In this document: piece by piece, positions 1-12,288 of the stretch
Layout of the letters: each line of letters begins with the position of its first letter
How positions within the stretch are numbered: position 1 is the first letter of the stretch
Position numbers and translations under genes: made by a program
NCBI GenBank assembly: GCA_011319805.1
Contig: SJRY01000113.1
Coordinates: 84,699 to 148,698, forward strand
Length of the DNA: 64,000 nucleotides
Direction of reading: 5' to 3'
DNA from: Macrocybe gigantea
Taxonomy: Eukaryota; Basidiomycota; Agaricomycetes; Agaricales; Callistosporiaceae
Notes under the pieces: model-generated
What the model was told of the DNA's origin: nothing
The model's database searches: none
The model's input: only the letters and a program-made list of their open reading frames with translations

Positions 1-1875
1 CATCTTTCAGGGAAGCAGGTTCAAGCTCAACGTGGTCAATAGCCTTACGGATGATAGAATGCGCCGCAGTACCAGTATCGTGGGTTTCCCGCTTGAGCTT
101 TGGAGCAAAGCGCTGACTCTCCGCGAGTAGCATTGGCACGGCATTCATCAATACGGAAGCAGCTGGGCCGACGGGACGAGCTTCGTGACGCAGTGTCCAA
201 TTGGTCCAGGCAACTCATTCCTTTACGATTTTGTGGTTCCTGATCAAGCTGGGACCTTCTGGTACCATTCGCATATGTGTTCGTGCGGTCAATCTCCCCG
301 TATAGCGGGTTTAATCTAAGGCGTCTTTGGTAGCTACTCAATATTGCGATGGATTACGTGGGGCGTTTATCGTCTACGACCCCCACGACCCTCATAAGGG
401 TTTGTATGATGTAGATGACGGTGAGTGCGTTGTCGATAACTATGCAGTGTAGACTCACCCTCGGTTCAGAGTCGACCGTCATCACCTTAGCAGATTGGTA
501 CGTCTGTTCCGTGGAAGGAAATCAAATCATGTTGAAACCGAACTGAAATTCAGGTACCACGTCTATGCGAAGGATGCTTTGCCATTTGGCAGCCTTCCTC
601 CTCAGTCTGCGGCTACTTTGATCAATGGAAAAGGACGATACTCAGGTGGTCCTTTAGTACCACTTTCTGTTATCAACGTCAAACGCTTCAAAAGGTATCG
701 GTTCAGAATCGTCGCCATGTCTTGCGACCCGGACTTCACCTTCTCAATTGACCAACACAAATTGACCATAATCGAAGCCGACGGCGTCAATACCCTACCG
801 CTCGAAGTCGATTCTCTCCAGATCTTCGCAGGTCAGCGCTATTCAGCGGTGTTGAAAGCTAATCAACCCGTCGGTAATTACTGGATACGGGCAAATCCCA
901 ATGCTAGAGGCATACCTGGCTTCACGAATGGGACGAACTCGGCGATCCTTCGTTATGCCGGTGCCGCGGCCGCGGATCCAACTACGCCTGAACAGCCGAG
1001 CATCAAGCCACTGAAGGAGACGGACCTTCATCCATTAACTAACCCGACTCCCCCTGGATTGCCTACTCCAGGCGGGGCTGACGTAGTGATCAACATCAAA
1101 CACAACTTCAACTTCAATACTTGGAAGTATGAAATGAACGGAGCAGCATTCATACCTCCAACTGCTCCTGTACTCCTGCAGATACTCAGCGGCGCCCAAT
1201 CAGCTCAGGACCTGTTGCCTCGCGGCAGCATTTACGAACTTCCACGCAACAAAACGATCGAAATCTCGCTGCCTGGAACCGGTATTGAACTTGGTGGACC
1301 GGTGAGTTTCTTTCGTACTCGCCAGTGCGGCAGCGACCTACAGAACTTGTCAATAGCATCCTTTCCATCTGCACGGGGTAGGTGAACATAACGTCCGAGA
1401 GAAAACAGAGCCCTAAGGAATGCTGCAGCACGAATTTTACGTTGTGAGGAGCGCCGATTCTACCGCCTACAACTTCGTGAACCCGGTCCGTCGCGATACC
1501 ATCACGACAGGTCTTGCCGACAGCAACGCAACCATCCGCTTTGTGACCGACAATAGCGGGCCTTGGTTCTTACATTGGTGCGTAGCCGTCATTTCCAAGA
1601 CACGAAAATTTGCTAATCCACCACCCCATAGCCATATTGACTGGCACTTGGAACTGCATGTATTCTCCTTTCTTTGATGGTCCTTTTGGGCTGACGTGTT
1701 TCTTTTTCTAGTGGCCTCGCTGTCGTCTTTGCCGAAGATATACCAGGAATCAAGCAGAGCAGTCACCCCAGTAAGCGAGCCAATTGCGGTTGCAGAACCT
1801 ATCCCTAAACCATTGGCAGAATCTTGGGATCAGCTCTGCCCTAAATACGAGAAGTTACCGCCTGAATTGCAGTGA
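1..1875 (+). CDS. Laccase (multicopper oxidase), 5' truncated by window edge
   Basis: Copper enzyme that oxidises phenols and reduces oxygen to water, normally secreted. The window opens in an intron (acceptor AG at 9-10). Splicing seven or more introns of about 50-60 nt gives the four laccase signatures in order: HWHGIHQ near 130-150, HSHMSTQYCDG across an intron near 268-330, HPFHLHGH across an intron near 1355-1435, and HCHIDWHLE across an intron near 1570-1655. The residue ten after the T1 cysteine is leucine, so a Leu-type T1 site. The intron at 1656-1711 has a GC donor. Close to the C-terminus a 49-nt intron from about 1770 restores the frame, and the stop is at 1873-1875. The signal peptide and N-terminus lie outside the window. 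No conserved copper ligand in the visible part is missing. Confidence 0.93.
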
Positions 1876-2273
1876 AGCGATTTCTACATAAGACAGCGGC
1901 GATACTTGTGAACCTTACAATGCCGGACTATCCTTTTTCTCATCGTTCAACTGTGACTTCTAGCATCCTGTAGTTCATCCTTCGACTGGAAACCTTCACG
2001 GGCATATATACATCCGCAGAACGTGGTCTGGATTCTCATCTTCCTTTTAGTTGCCATTTATCTCACGGAATTCAATTCGTAAAGATCAACTGACTTCCCG
2101 TCCAATGTGAGAGTGTCGAGTGTCGGCTAATGCGGATCTCGGTCGGACCATTCTCATCCGCTCCCATTTCATATCGGATTGCCGTATCCCGTACTACCGC
2201 CTAGTTCCCATGACCGCGAGATAGGATTGAAAGGCGGATCCTGTCCAGTTTCTCTGCGTCCGTTCTCTACACC
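1876..2273. other. Intergenic region between laccase and aminotransferase
   Basis: The laccase 3' flank followed by the promoter and 5' leader of the class V aminotransferase. A pyrimidine-rich stretch sits just before the ATG at 2274. No further gene is seen. Confidence 0.6.
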
Positions 2274-3713
2274 ATGTCAACTCTCGACGTTGATAAGGCT
2301 CGATCTCATTTCCCATCTTTAGCGTCGGGTTTTATCTATGCAGACAATGCTGGAGGGTCACAGATTTCGAAAGAGGCCATCGACTGTATCAATGATTATT
2401 ACTGCAACACCAACGTTCAGCTGGGCGCGGATTATTCCGTCTCCGTTCGCAGTTCGCAGAGAGTTTATGTTGAGGCCCCAAAGGAGATCCTAAAACTCAT
2501 CAATGCGGAGCACATAAATGAAATCGTCTTTTCAGCGAGCTCGTCTATGAACCTGGAAAATCTCGCGAGGGGATTGGACAATGATGTAAAGGAGGGCGAC
2601 GAGCTGATCGTAACGGGCGAACACGAGAGTCAGTGTTTGTTTCGGTTCATTGATTGTAACATCTAATTGTTCTCACAGCAAATGCCGGTCCATGGAAGAA
2701 ACTTGCTGCTCGACGAGGAGCAATCATCAAATATTGGCCCCACGTACCAGTCCCAGGCAATAACCCCTACCAAGTCAAGCTCAGGGTCGAGGACTTGCTT
2801 CCCCTGATCTCCTCCAAGACTCGCCTCGTCGCGTTTACTGCCTGTTCAAACATACTTGGATCTATTGTCCCAGTGAAGGACGTCATTGCCGCAGTCAGGG
2901 CAGAAGCAAAGGCTAAAGGATCCCCCAAAGTCGAGATTTCCGTGGATTGCGTAGCTTATGCTCCACATCGGCTTATAGACGTCCGTGGATGGGACGTCGA
3001 CTATTGCGTTTTCTCTGTTTACAAGGCATTCCCTTGTTTCTCTTTAGTCCTGCGATAGTTATGCTGAAGGTATACCTGAAACAGGTGTATGGCCCCCATA
3101 CGTCTGTCCTGTACGTTCGGAAAGAGGCCCTCGAACACTCAGTCTCTTCGATAAACCATCACTTCTTGTCAGAGAATTCGAGCCCTTACAAGATCCAGCC
3201 AGGAGGTCCTGGCTATGAGCTCGTCTATGGCACCACGGGCATTATGCCGTATCTCCACTCCTTGACGCCTTCCAACGATCTTCACAAGAGCTTCGAAGCC
3301 ATTGCAAATCACGAACAAACCTTGATTCGACCTTTGCTGAAGTTCTTGACCGATCCGAAACAACGCGAAAGAGGTGTCCGGGTCGTCGGAGATGAAGAAC
3401 CCGGACTTACTCGAGTTCCGACTATATGCTTCGTCGTAGTGGGGCAGAATTCGATCCAGAGCAAGGAAGTGGTTCGGCGGTTTGATGAGAAAGGCGGAGT
3501 AAGTGTCGGTCGCGGCCGCTTAATCCGGAACTGCTAAAGCGCCTCGGGTAGGTTGGTATTCGTTACGGTCATTTCTACGCCTACTCTCTTGTCGCTGGGC
3601 TACAACCGCCTCTTGATCCCGACGACGGCGTCGTCCGAATTTCCCTTGTTCATTACAATACCGTGAAGGAAGTGGAAACGATTATCAACGTTCTTGAGGA
3701 GATATTAGGGTAA
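2274..3713 (+). CDS. Class V aminotransferase, cysteine-desulfurase-like (PLP)
   Basis: PLP fold-type I enzyme of aminotransferase class V, closest in pattern to the SufS/VC1184-like group. Visible marks are the N-terminal FIYADNAGGSQ, a GEHE..NAGPW segment across the first intron, and an SVDCVAYAPHR...WDVDYCVFSVYK segment ending in the expected PLP-binding lysine at 3023-3025, followed after an intron by a YGPH motif. The intron at 3026-3084 uses a GC donor. A final intron near 3498-3549 leads into the C-terminal exon ending with TAA at 3711-3713. About 430 residues, normal for the family. The reaction cannot be fixed: cysteine desulfurase, C-S lyase (Egt2-like) or another PLP chemistry are all possible. 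Confidence 0.85.
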
Positions 3714-3815
3714 CGCTGGGAGGATGCCGAACCATTTCAAGCGGAGGCGTTAGAGAGAAAAAAGGCATAGTGTGATTCCATACAACGTTTGGAACAGAGA
3801 GACACGAAATTTTTT

Positions 3816-5382
3816 TTAGTTGTAGTGACGAACAACCACTCCGTTGATGTACTCTTCCTCCACCCCTTTCTTCTTTCCCGCATGCAATGTGGTCTGGCCG
3901 TAAGCAGAAATTCGGCCTTTACTCCACTCTTCCATCGTCGGAGCATCCTTGTCGTCGACGCGCCGGACTACGTTGAAGCGCTGCAGGACTGGGCTCTCCA
4001 TCATAGGAACCAGTTTAACATCGTCGTTGGTCAAAGCGAAATAAAATACTCCGAGGCGAGGCACGTTGCGTTGATCGGTAGGCGGTTGTACGACGCGATG
4101 GATCGTGCCCTTGTAAAAGCCTCCAGTCAAGAATTCGATCGCCTCGCCTGCATTGACAACCTATGTCATATTTTCAGCGCAAGATACAGTGAAAAGTGGT
4201 CTGCGGCATACGAGAGCGTTGTCCATATGCTTAACCCATTTCCATCGACCTTCAGGAGTCATGATCTGGAGCGCAGAAACAGGCTGACTCCACAAAATAG
4301 TCAAACTACCGAAGTCTGCGGATATACCGGTAAGACAAATGCCACAAAGCAACGAGTGATGACCAACCAGTGTGCCCCTTTAGCCAGACGTTCTTCGTCT
4401 TCAACTCATCGTCAGCGGTTCGAGGGTAACTCCAAGTTCAATATCGTAGGCGAACGGCTCATCGGAGGACACTACTATCGACTTACTATTTCATAAACCG
4501 GACTGCAAAGTGTCTGTCAGGTGTTTCCTTCAAGCTGGGAAGGTGGACAAAACTCACTCCATGTATCCGAGGGGTCTTTGAACCCATGTTGGTTGGCAAA
4601 CGTATCTTCGGGAAGTTCTAAGCTGAGCGCTAACAGCCTGCGAGGCAGAATGAATGCATGGAATTGTCAAGGGCATGGAAAAGGCCTACTTGAGCAAGGG
4701 AAGGAGGACGTTGAAGTGATTGTGCCGCGCGAACGCGTCTATCTCTGGGAGGAAGGGACGTAATACTTCGGGATGCTCTCTTTTCGTAATGTCCTTGTTA
4801 ACTGTAGGGAATTCAATCGATGGCCTTTATGTTTGAAGAGCGGGATGCGTACGATTATAGTGCTCCAGTTGGTCGCGCACACCGGCGTCGATGTGCTACG
4901 GCTTTGTCAGTAGCCCAGATAAAGCAACGGCTTGACCATTACCCAAAATTGCCTCAGCTTGTAACCTTGATAGCTTCCTATCTCCTTGATTGGAGCAAGG
5001 TATTTTTGTTTTTCTTCATCTTTCACACTGGAGAAGGGAATGTCCGCAATGTCGAAAATCCTATTGGTCTGTATAAATGGACACTGTCAATTACCGCATT
5101 GCAGTGGCATCTGCACTTACTTGTTCTTGCGTGTAACCATGATTGATCACGTAAAAGAATCCAACAGTCGATAGGGCGGCCTTTACGTCGACGATGAGCT
5201 GGGCATGTCCTTCAGGAGTCTTAAGTTTCTCTAGGTCGATAATCGCAAGGTCCGCGAACTCCACTGAGAAAAGGGTGGTATGAGCGAGAAAAACTTTTCT
5301 TTAGCGGCATAGACCAACAATCTTCTTTTGTAGGAGGGGGATGAACATAGTGAGGCGTCTCGGGGTACACAGTGCCTGGCAT
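3816..5382 (-). CDS. Isopenicillin N synthase-like 2OG-Fe(II) oxygenase
   Basis: Non-haem iron oxygenase that would use 2-oxoglutarate and O2 to oxidise a small molecule. The ATG at 5382 opens MPGTVYPETPHYVHPPP, followed by the N-terminal DIOX_N-type segment (EFADLAIIDLEKLKT...GFFYVINHGY). The core holds the iron ligands: WLKGHTDFGSLTILW, where the HTD is completed across an intron, and GTIHRVVQPP for the second histidine, with PRLGVFYFAL where the 2OG-binding arginine is expected. About nine exons. One exon, at 4487-4502, is only 16 nt and encodes the RFMKY join. About 350 residues, complete. The family ranges from true IPNS to gibberellin-type and many secondary-metabolism oxygenases, and the substrate is unknown. 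Confidence 0.88.
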
Positions 5383-5747
5383 GACGATGGAATGATGCAG
5401 TCAAACGACAGCTGGGAGCCATCTTATAGTGCATCACAGATGAATAATACGGCCTAACGTTGAGACAGGACTGGGAGACAGGAAGCGCTAAAGAATTCGA
5501 CTCCACGTCTTCTCTGTGCTAGATGTGCTTCCTGCCGATGGGCCGGAGAGTGCTACTCACGATCAGGACTTAAAGTACGGACGGGAATCAACTTGAGAGG
5601 TCATGGGGCTGCCATCGGCCCCTGTTCGGCGAAGTGTAGGTGACGGCAGAGAAGCTTCCGGCAGTGTGGTGGTTCAAACCGACCTGCACTCGACGAAACA
5701 GGCTGACGCCACTTGTTATGATGAGTACACGAGTTGTAGTCAAAAGA

Positions 5748-6489
5748 CTAGCTCTTGATAGAGAAGATAGGCGAGAAGTTGCCCGAGTCACCAAAAACTA
5801 ACGAGGAGTTGACTCGATAAGGGCCCAAAACGTGATCGGTCAAGCTATACGCACGAACGACCTGATAGTCATCGCCGTCAACCACCCAAGGTACGGTGAC
5901 CTCTATGCGACCACGAAGGATAGAGAAGCCCGCCGCAAGGATCACTGTAGCGACAACGAGCATTAGGAATTATTTTGCGCATCCTGCTTCCGGGGAGATT
6001 TCTGACGTACACGGTGTCGTTAGGCCCCCTTTCCGTAACATAACTCGTCCAATTTTGTTAGTAATGTTAACAGGAGGATTTGAAGTGTCCCTGAAGGTTG
6101 CGAACGTATATGATTAGGCGACACTGTCAGTAACTAGAGACATACCAGGTCACATTGTGGTGTTGATTGATTTTCCAGACCGTGCCGTTGTGTGGATAGA
6201 GGATAGGAGGAACATACACGTCCCTAGTACCGAGTGAAATGCTCGATGATACTGTCCAAGCTAAGCATAGCAGAAGAAATACGGCAAAATGAAGCGGCTC
6301 ATCCGTAAGGAGGCGTAGGAGATGGATGGGCTCGACGAGGCCTAGCCGCCTAAAGCTGTCTAATGGAGAGAACTCCGTGTGTCTTGCATTCCACAGACGA
6401 AAAAAGGAGTGTGATGGATGGGTCCCATGATAACTCACGCGGACCGAACGGAATGCTACGCTCAACGAACTTTCCTCCAGCCCCATCAC
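5748..6489 (-). CDS. Small secreted protein with Kre9/Knh1-like domain
   Basis: A hydrophobic stretch (HFAVFLLLCLAWTVSSS) followed by ILYPHNGTVWKINQHHNVTW and, after splicing, a beta-rich domain ending LFGDSGNFSPIFSIKS. This is the usual layout of basidiomycete secreted or GPI-anchored cell-wall proteins with the Kre9/Knh1-like (Ser-Thr-rich GPI-anchored) domain. Three introns of about 55 nt join the exons, with good GTATGT, GTACGT and GTGCGT donors. The stop is at 5748-5750. The start is uncertain: the first visible candidate is near 6489, but a signal peptide should begin closer to the hydrophobic run, so a first exon or intron may be misplaced. No long Ser/Thr tail or clear omega site is seen, so secretion is likelier than a GPI anchor. 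Confidence 0.65.
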
Positions 6490-7247
6490 GTGTCCGACAG
6501 ACGGAATTAGGACAAGTATATGGGAATCGAGCCGAAGTATCCCTGAAACGATTCGTGGCGGTCACAATAACGAGCCGTTGGGAGCAATGTCGAACCGACG
6601 AGGATGCTTTACAGGATGCTTTACAATGTTGCTAAGTCAATACGATTCTTATCATTCAGAAATCATAGTAGTACAAACCCAAGGATTATAGAAAATCTGG
6701 CCTCAACTGCGCCGTGACTCTGGTTGAGCAACAACTTGGGTTGATCGGTCTCAGACAGCGCGCATAGGTTGCGGTGAGTGTTTCACGTTAGCCTGTTGCA
6801 ATATCGTCCACACCTAGCCCTGGAATTGTCCTGGTCCCGACACGAAGTAAAACAAACGAGGTGGCCAGGAAAGGATGTCAGCGACAGCGACGGAGGAGAC
6901 TGAGAGTGGAAATTTTGGTCATCGTGGGACATTACGGCAATGCAAGCGATTCATGTTATGTTCTCTCAGTATCTCAACATAGGCCAGAGTCATTTTTTCC
7001 AAGGCGTCCAACGCCAGGTTCGTGTCTCCTCGTCTTCTAATTCGAGCTTTCAGCAAGCTATATAATTGCGGCCGCAAAACACCTTTCATTCGTTGCACTG
7101 CTTTGGTCGGTTACACCTCCTAATTATGGACGTCTATAACAGCATTGGGAGGAAATCATTTTGATTGTTCCTTTTTGCCAATGCCATTCGCTACTGCAAG
7201 GTCATGATATCCTTTGCAGATCTTCAGGAAACCAAGATTTACGATTG
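6490..7247. other. Intergenic, no gene recognised
   Basis: No convincing coding structure. A 12-bp unit (aggatgctttac) is repeated in direct tandem near 6601-6624. The rest looks like ordinary intergenic sequence. Confidence 0.5.
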
Positions 7248-7760
7248 ACATGGGTGGGAGCGGTGGAGTTGATGATGAATCAACATTTATGTTCAGCCTG
7301 CAGCATGTCGGTGAGGAATCGTCGCATTCTTGGATCCGTGAGGTATCTGATTTATGGTAAGTGGAGCTTGTTGTTCCGCTGGTAGCTTTGAACGGTAGGC
7401 CCTTGGAACATACGCTGGCCTCAACGAAAACTGCTAACTCCATTCAAAGATTTCCTTTTTTGATTGCCGATCCGTACTCATTTGAATTGGGGTAACATCT
7501 GTCAGTCAAGCCACTGGTTATGTGCTATCTTGACTAACATACACATTCAGGGCGCGCAGGATCTGGAACCTCTGAACGAGGCATTTGGACATGAAATTAC
7601 GACGCCCATGAGCCCATCGGTAACTAATTCGTGCACTCATTCACATCGTCTCCTTTAAACTCAGGGTATGCTAGTCCAGACCGTTATGTTCTGCGGGTTG
7701 GCTGGGAGGATAAGGGAGCGTTCAAAGCTCCGAGTTGATGGGATCAGCCGCTGTCTATGA
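7248..7760 (+). pseudogene. Possible degenerate multi-exon gene, unrecognised
   Basis: Three short stretches read like exons with plausible splice signals: one from the ATG at 7248 (MGGSGGVDDESTFMFSLQ...), one near 7385-7490 (LEHTLASTKTANSIQRFPF...PYSFEL), and one from about 7550 to a stop at 7758-7760 (DLEPLNEAFGHEITTPM...). The second and third are in different phases for the obvious GT-AG intron between them, so the gene is either mis-modelled or broken. I do not recognise the family. Its position directly upstream of the FAD monooxygenase gives no function. Confidence 0.3.
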
Positions 7761-7791
7761 TATCCAACATCCGTTGAAAAGAGGCACGGGC

Positions 7792-7798
7792 ATATAAA
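7792..7798 (+). promoter_or_regulatory. TATA-like element of the FAD monooxygenase gene
   Basis: ATATAAA, 54 bp upstream of the ATG at 7852, in the expected orientation and range for a TATA box. Confidence 0.5.
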
Positions 7799-7851
7799 TG
7801 GCGCGGTCGGATCCAAACCGTTTGACAACCTCTTTCTTAAACGACAACGAC

Positions 7852-9732
7852 ATGGGCGGGAAAAAGTTTCGTGTGGCTATCTGGTAGGAGACCGTCCAAT
7901 CTACCAATTCAGTATACTTCATGGTCATAACAGCGGTGGTGGCATTGGGGGTCTTGCAACTGCAGGTAACGGCAAATACAACACGTCTCACAGCGCTGTC
8001 TGAACGTCAATTTTTAGTTGCGTTGTCCAAATACCCTGACATCGACGTCGACATCTACGAAGCGGCGACAGAGTTCGCCGAAGTCGGCGCTGGCATTGGC
8101 GTATGGCCTCGCGTTTGGAAGATTCTCGATCATCTTGGCCTTGGGGACGACCTTACCCGTGTAACGCGTTTGAAACCCTCTTACGATCTCTGTACGAACT
8201 CGTTCCTTGTTCGCTTTTTCCAACCATTCAACAGCCCGGTAGCGGATTCATTCATCTTTAGGAAAAGCGATCAGCCGGAAGGCGTCAACTTCTATAAGCT
8301 TCAAACCCAAGGTAAACCAGCTCTTCCAAGCCCTTAGGTGGAGCGGCTCACAACCTTCGAACAGGTACCTTCCTCCGCTACCACAGACCGGATTTCCTGG
8401 AAGTGCTTCTGGCACACCTACCAAAGTCCTACGGCACATATTTCTCCCACCGACTGCAATCGTACACCAGAGAGCCCTCTGGACAGTACCGACTCGAATT
8501 CGCAAATGGCAAGATCACAACCTGCGACATCATTGTCGGGTCTGACGGTATCAAGTCTGCCGTACGACGGTCATTTTTGACCGAACAGGCAAAAATTGCA
8601 GCTGCGAAAGGCAACTGGCAAGAATCGGAGCATCTCCTCAACAGCATTGACCCCGAGTGGACCGGAATCGTTGCATACAGATCGCTCGTCTCAACGGAAA
8701 AGCTGAAAGCTTATCGCGATGCGCACCCTCACGAAAAGATCCGAGTCCCAGAACCGAACACTATTCCGACAATGGTGCGTAGCCATTTGGCGTCGTTTCA
8801 GCGCTTTACTGATGATGCCGCTCAGTACATGGGGCAACATGTGGTAAGCATCATGTCACGGACCTGAAGAGCGCGCCGCTCACATTGCATCAGAATGTGG
8901 TGGTATATCCTATATCATCGGGGCGGCTTATCAACGTCGGCGCCTTTCACGCCAGGGACGAGCTGGCAGGTACACCATTCCCTGGCCCGTGGGTCATCAA
9001 CGTCGAGAAGGACGAATTGTTGGCAAAGCATGCTCACTGGGAACCGGAACTCAAGGCCATTCTGCACGTAAGAGGATTGTGGTTCTTGCAATGCAGCTCA
9101 GGCTGATTCTGTCTCAGTGTATCGACAAAGTGTCGAGATGGGCTGTTCATGCCTCCAAGCCATTGAAATCCTGGGCATTTGGGAATGTGGTTCTTCTTGG
9201 CGATGCAGTGAGTGAAATCGATGATATCATGTAGATTGACAAGACTGGACAGTCGTTCTTTGATAGGCGCATGCGATGTCACCCCAACAAGCATCTGGTG
9301 CTGGACAGGCGATTGAGGTCGATTTCCGAATCCGTCATTTGCGTGCCTGGCTGACCAGTTTTCCAGGATGCATATGTCCTAGCGACATTGCTTGGCCACC
9401 GGCTTACGACGATGGACAACGTTTCACGTGCTCTAGCTATCTATAACACCATCCGGCGGCCCATCGCCATGGAAGTCGCGGACAGGTCGCTGCTAAATGG
9501 AATGCTCTTTGGCTTGCAACTTCCTGGCGTCTCAGTGGAGAAGAATCCCGAACGGTTACCCGAGCTCGGGAATGCGATCAAAGAAAATTGGAAATGGAGT
9601 ACGTGCACTGTAATTATGACTTCATTCATCTGTGCTCATATTCTTCCAGCGTGGTCTACCACTCTCGACGAACCGGTTGCAGAAGCTGTCCGGATGTTGG
9701 AGAGCGAGTTCGCTCCTCGTCCACACCTTTAG
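7852..9732 (+). CDS. FAD-dependent monooxygenase, salicylate-hydroxylase-like
   Basis: Class A flavoprotein hydroxylase that would use NAD(P)H and O2 to hydroxylate an aromatic or similar substrate. The N-terminal dinucleotide-binding motif is split by an intron and reads VAICGGGIGGL. It is followed by IDVDIYEAATEFAEVGAGIGVWP, the DG-type motif IIVGSDGIKSAVR near 8525-8570, and the GD motif VVLLGDAAHAMSPQQASGAG spanning an intron near 9190-9300. About nine exons. The stop near 8336 is avoided by a 53-nt intron (about 8312-8364) that restores QTQGTFLRYHRPDF. About 440 residues, complete, no lost motif. Candidate tailoring enzyme for the neighbouring oxidative genes, but it could equally be a stand-alone catabolic enzyme. 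Confidence 0.9.
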
Positions 9733-10135
9733 TTACAATACACGATAACGCTTACTGTATCATAGCCGTGATGTGTCATGAGTCTTAATCTATTTGGTCG
9801 TTATTTCTGAGTATGCTGATAGTGTGAATGGTGCATAATGTACATTGCAGGGAGATCACAGTCCTGAATACAGATCTGACTCGACAACAGACGTTAAAAT
9901 CACAGGCGTTTCACCTATCCTAGTAGGTATCGGAGGCAGGCGTTCTAGATTTATAATGAGTCGGCAACCCTGAAGAAGGTTTTACTACACAAGAAGGAAG
10001 AGCGAAAAAGGATAATTACAGCCGATGACGTGAAGGACAAAAACCAGCTGCCATGTGAGAGAGAATATCAGTGCGGGGCGAAGAGGAAGAAATAAGAGCA
10101 TGCCATACAAGTAGCAGATTTGAGAATATGCACAG
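9733..10135. other. Convergent intergenic region
   Basis: Lies between the 3' ends of the FAD monooxygenase (+) and the DUF6533 gene (-). The last exon of the DUF6533 gene may extend into it (in-frame continuation near 9970-10040). No separate gene is seen. Confidence 0.45.
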
Positions 10136-11024
10136 CTAGCAAATGTGGTTACCACTGTTGCCAGTGACGAGACTAATCATAGTGTCAGAGACAACAAGCA
10201 CCACAAGCATGGCGGACGTACGAAAAAGAGCCAGAAACGCCACCAACCCGTCCCGAACAAGGAGACTCAATATCGGAGCTCCTGATATTCCACGTTCGAC
10301 CAGAATGCGATACTTCACCAATGTGAGGGCCAGTATTGTGGTCTGCGATACAATAGCAACGATTCTTTTTGCCGGATCAGTATCAAGCTTTTCAAAGGAC
10401 TGTTAAAATTTACCCAAGGTATGTGAATGAACTAGGCGCGAGGGCGTCCGGTGCTGTGGAGGAGAAATTCCCGCTGGGGAGGCTGAGAAAGATGCCGATG
10501 ATCGTGGATATCACCTCGCCTGCGAGCAGACAGGAAAATCCAATCAAAATCAACCGGTTTTTGCTGTACAGAGCATAGACTATTGCAGATCAGCTTGGGC
10601 AACCATTATTGACCAGAAGGATGTGACCTACCTCTTGCCATGAGCATGAATTCAACGCCGGCGAGCAACAACAGGCCGACAGCGACTTGACACACAAACC
10701 ATCTCCTCAGGGATTCCTGGACCGCGTCAGACTTGCGGACAAGGGACATCTGGACCGCTTGATTGCTCCTAAGACGAAAGTTTGAGGCTGCTCCGAAACG
10801 GATGGAACGTACAGTACACACAGCTGTATGACGATGGCGAAGTATCGGGTGAACAAGAACTGCCATTTGATCCAGGAATTGTTGAGTTTTCTGTTGAAGA
10901 CGATAGGCAAATGAAGAACGGCATGCACAGCGTGAAGGACATACCCCCAAATAATCTCGATCTCGTCGTCTAAAGTGATGATGCCATCGTAAATCAAGAA
11001 CGCGAGCGACGCAGCTAGTCCCAT
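10136..11024 (-). CDS. DUF6533-type multi-pass membrane protein
   Basis: Starts at the ATG at 11024. The first exon reads MGLAASLAFLIYDGIITLDDE, the hallmark opening of the DUF6533 family (hydrophobic segment, then YD..LTLDDE). Splicing gives IW-GKLNNSWIKWQFLFTRYF, then several further hydrophobic helices including VAVGLLLLAGVEFMLMARVYALYSKNR and LILIGFSCLLAGEV. Donors such as GTATGT and GTACGT are good. The 3' end is uncertain: an open stretch stops at 10136, but a spliced last exon further left is possible. DUF6533 proteins are abundant in Agaricomycetes and have no known function. Located directly downstream of TF1 on the same strand, as another DUF6533 gene is downstream of TF2. Confidence 0.75.
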
Positions 11025-12288
11025 GCAGAATCAGCATCAGATTGCCATCCGAAGGACGTAAGGACAAGGTCTGAGCTCACTGCTGCTGTAGCCTGTGATC
11101 TGCAGCACCTGGTTCTGCATCGCTTCCCGTCGTCGCAGGCGTGCAAGTCTCGTAAACGTGTCAGTTCAAAAAAAAAGGGCGAAAATCGAGTCAATCGATT
11201 GAAAGGCGGAAAGTCGAAGAACGTCCTATTTCTGCGGCGACGAGATGACGGGGGCTGGCATACCAGCGAGAAAGAAGAAAAACAAAAAGACCGAAAAAAA
11301 ATGCTCATTTGTGCCCTCGTCGATGAGGGCATATAAGGTCTCGGGGACAACTTGGCCCTGAACGCGCACGAAGCGCGATGCCTTGAGTTGCCCTTTCATC
11401 ATACCTCGTCCCTAACCATACAGAGTGAAAAGTCTGGGCCTACTGCACGTGTCGAAGGTCCTATTCGCGATAGGTTCCCTTGCTGTTGGCGCTGGGCAGT
11501 GCTTGAGCTCAGCCCATGCATCGCTGCCAGGCAAACCGACATGACGTTGCGAGAAGAGCACATCGACGGCCCTCATCCGGTTCCACTGAGCACAACATTC
11601 TGGCCGGCGCTCTCTAAGGAAAGACACGAATCCTAGCATTTTTTTCTCCCCATTCTCGAGATAGCGGGAAAGACGCTTGATCGGCGAAAATGCCGCGTGG
11701 CAGCCTGCAATGCGTGTTGATCTGCGAAGTGTAGGTTCCAGCAGCGATTAGGGAAGTCAATGTGCATCACGAAGCCAGGTCAGCCTGCTAGTGGCACATA
11801 AACATATTCCTGTGATGAACGCACCCTGTGAGATCGACACGAGCCCTCGTTCGAAACTTCTCGCGTCGAGCTAGCGCTGGGCTACGTCTGACATGTGGTC
11901 GATTTCATTCCCCATCCTGTTGTTCGGAAGGCGTGATATTCTGAGGATGGGGATAAAGACGGACACCGTCTGCGGTTACATAGCTGCAGAATGAATTCCA
12001 CACTTTCCACGCTTTCCACGTGGGCGAGTGAGGTAACGCCTGCGTGCAGGACTTTGTTCTCTATATGGCAGCTTGGACGGAGAACTCTGGTTATGAGACA
12101 GTGCGGGACGCCCAACATCATCGTCATCGAGGGTTCATCGAAGCATTGCATTATACACATACACTACATATCATAAAAATCCACAGGCCTCGAAAATGAA
12201 GATAAAGATAACTGCACATGTGAGATCACATACTCTGATGAAAGAGAGGAAAACATGCAAGGCAAAAAAAAAAAAACAACGCTGCTAA
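11025..12288. other. Intergenic between DUF6533 gene and TF1
   Basis: Holds the promoter of the DUF6533 gene (right to left) and the 3' flank of TF1. Open stretches are short, overlap on both strands and lack domain signatures. I see no gene. Confidence 0.5.

Noticed and set aside
1765..1800. A 25-nt intron near the laccase C-terminus
   Set aside because: GTAAGC to TTGCAG fits, but a 49-nt intron ending at the next CAG also restores the frame and gives the conserved WDQLCPKY segment at normal intron length.
1..1875. Laccase as a broken pseudogene because its exons lie in different frames
   Set aside because: All frame changes coincide with good splice sites, and all copper-binding motifs are intact.
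8312..8337. A 26-nt intron in the FAD monooxygenase
   Set aside because: Extending to the next acceptor gives a normal 53-nt intron and a better match to the family (QTQG then TFLRYHRPDF).
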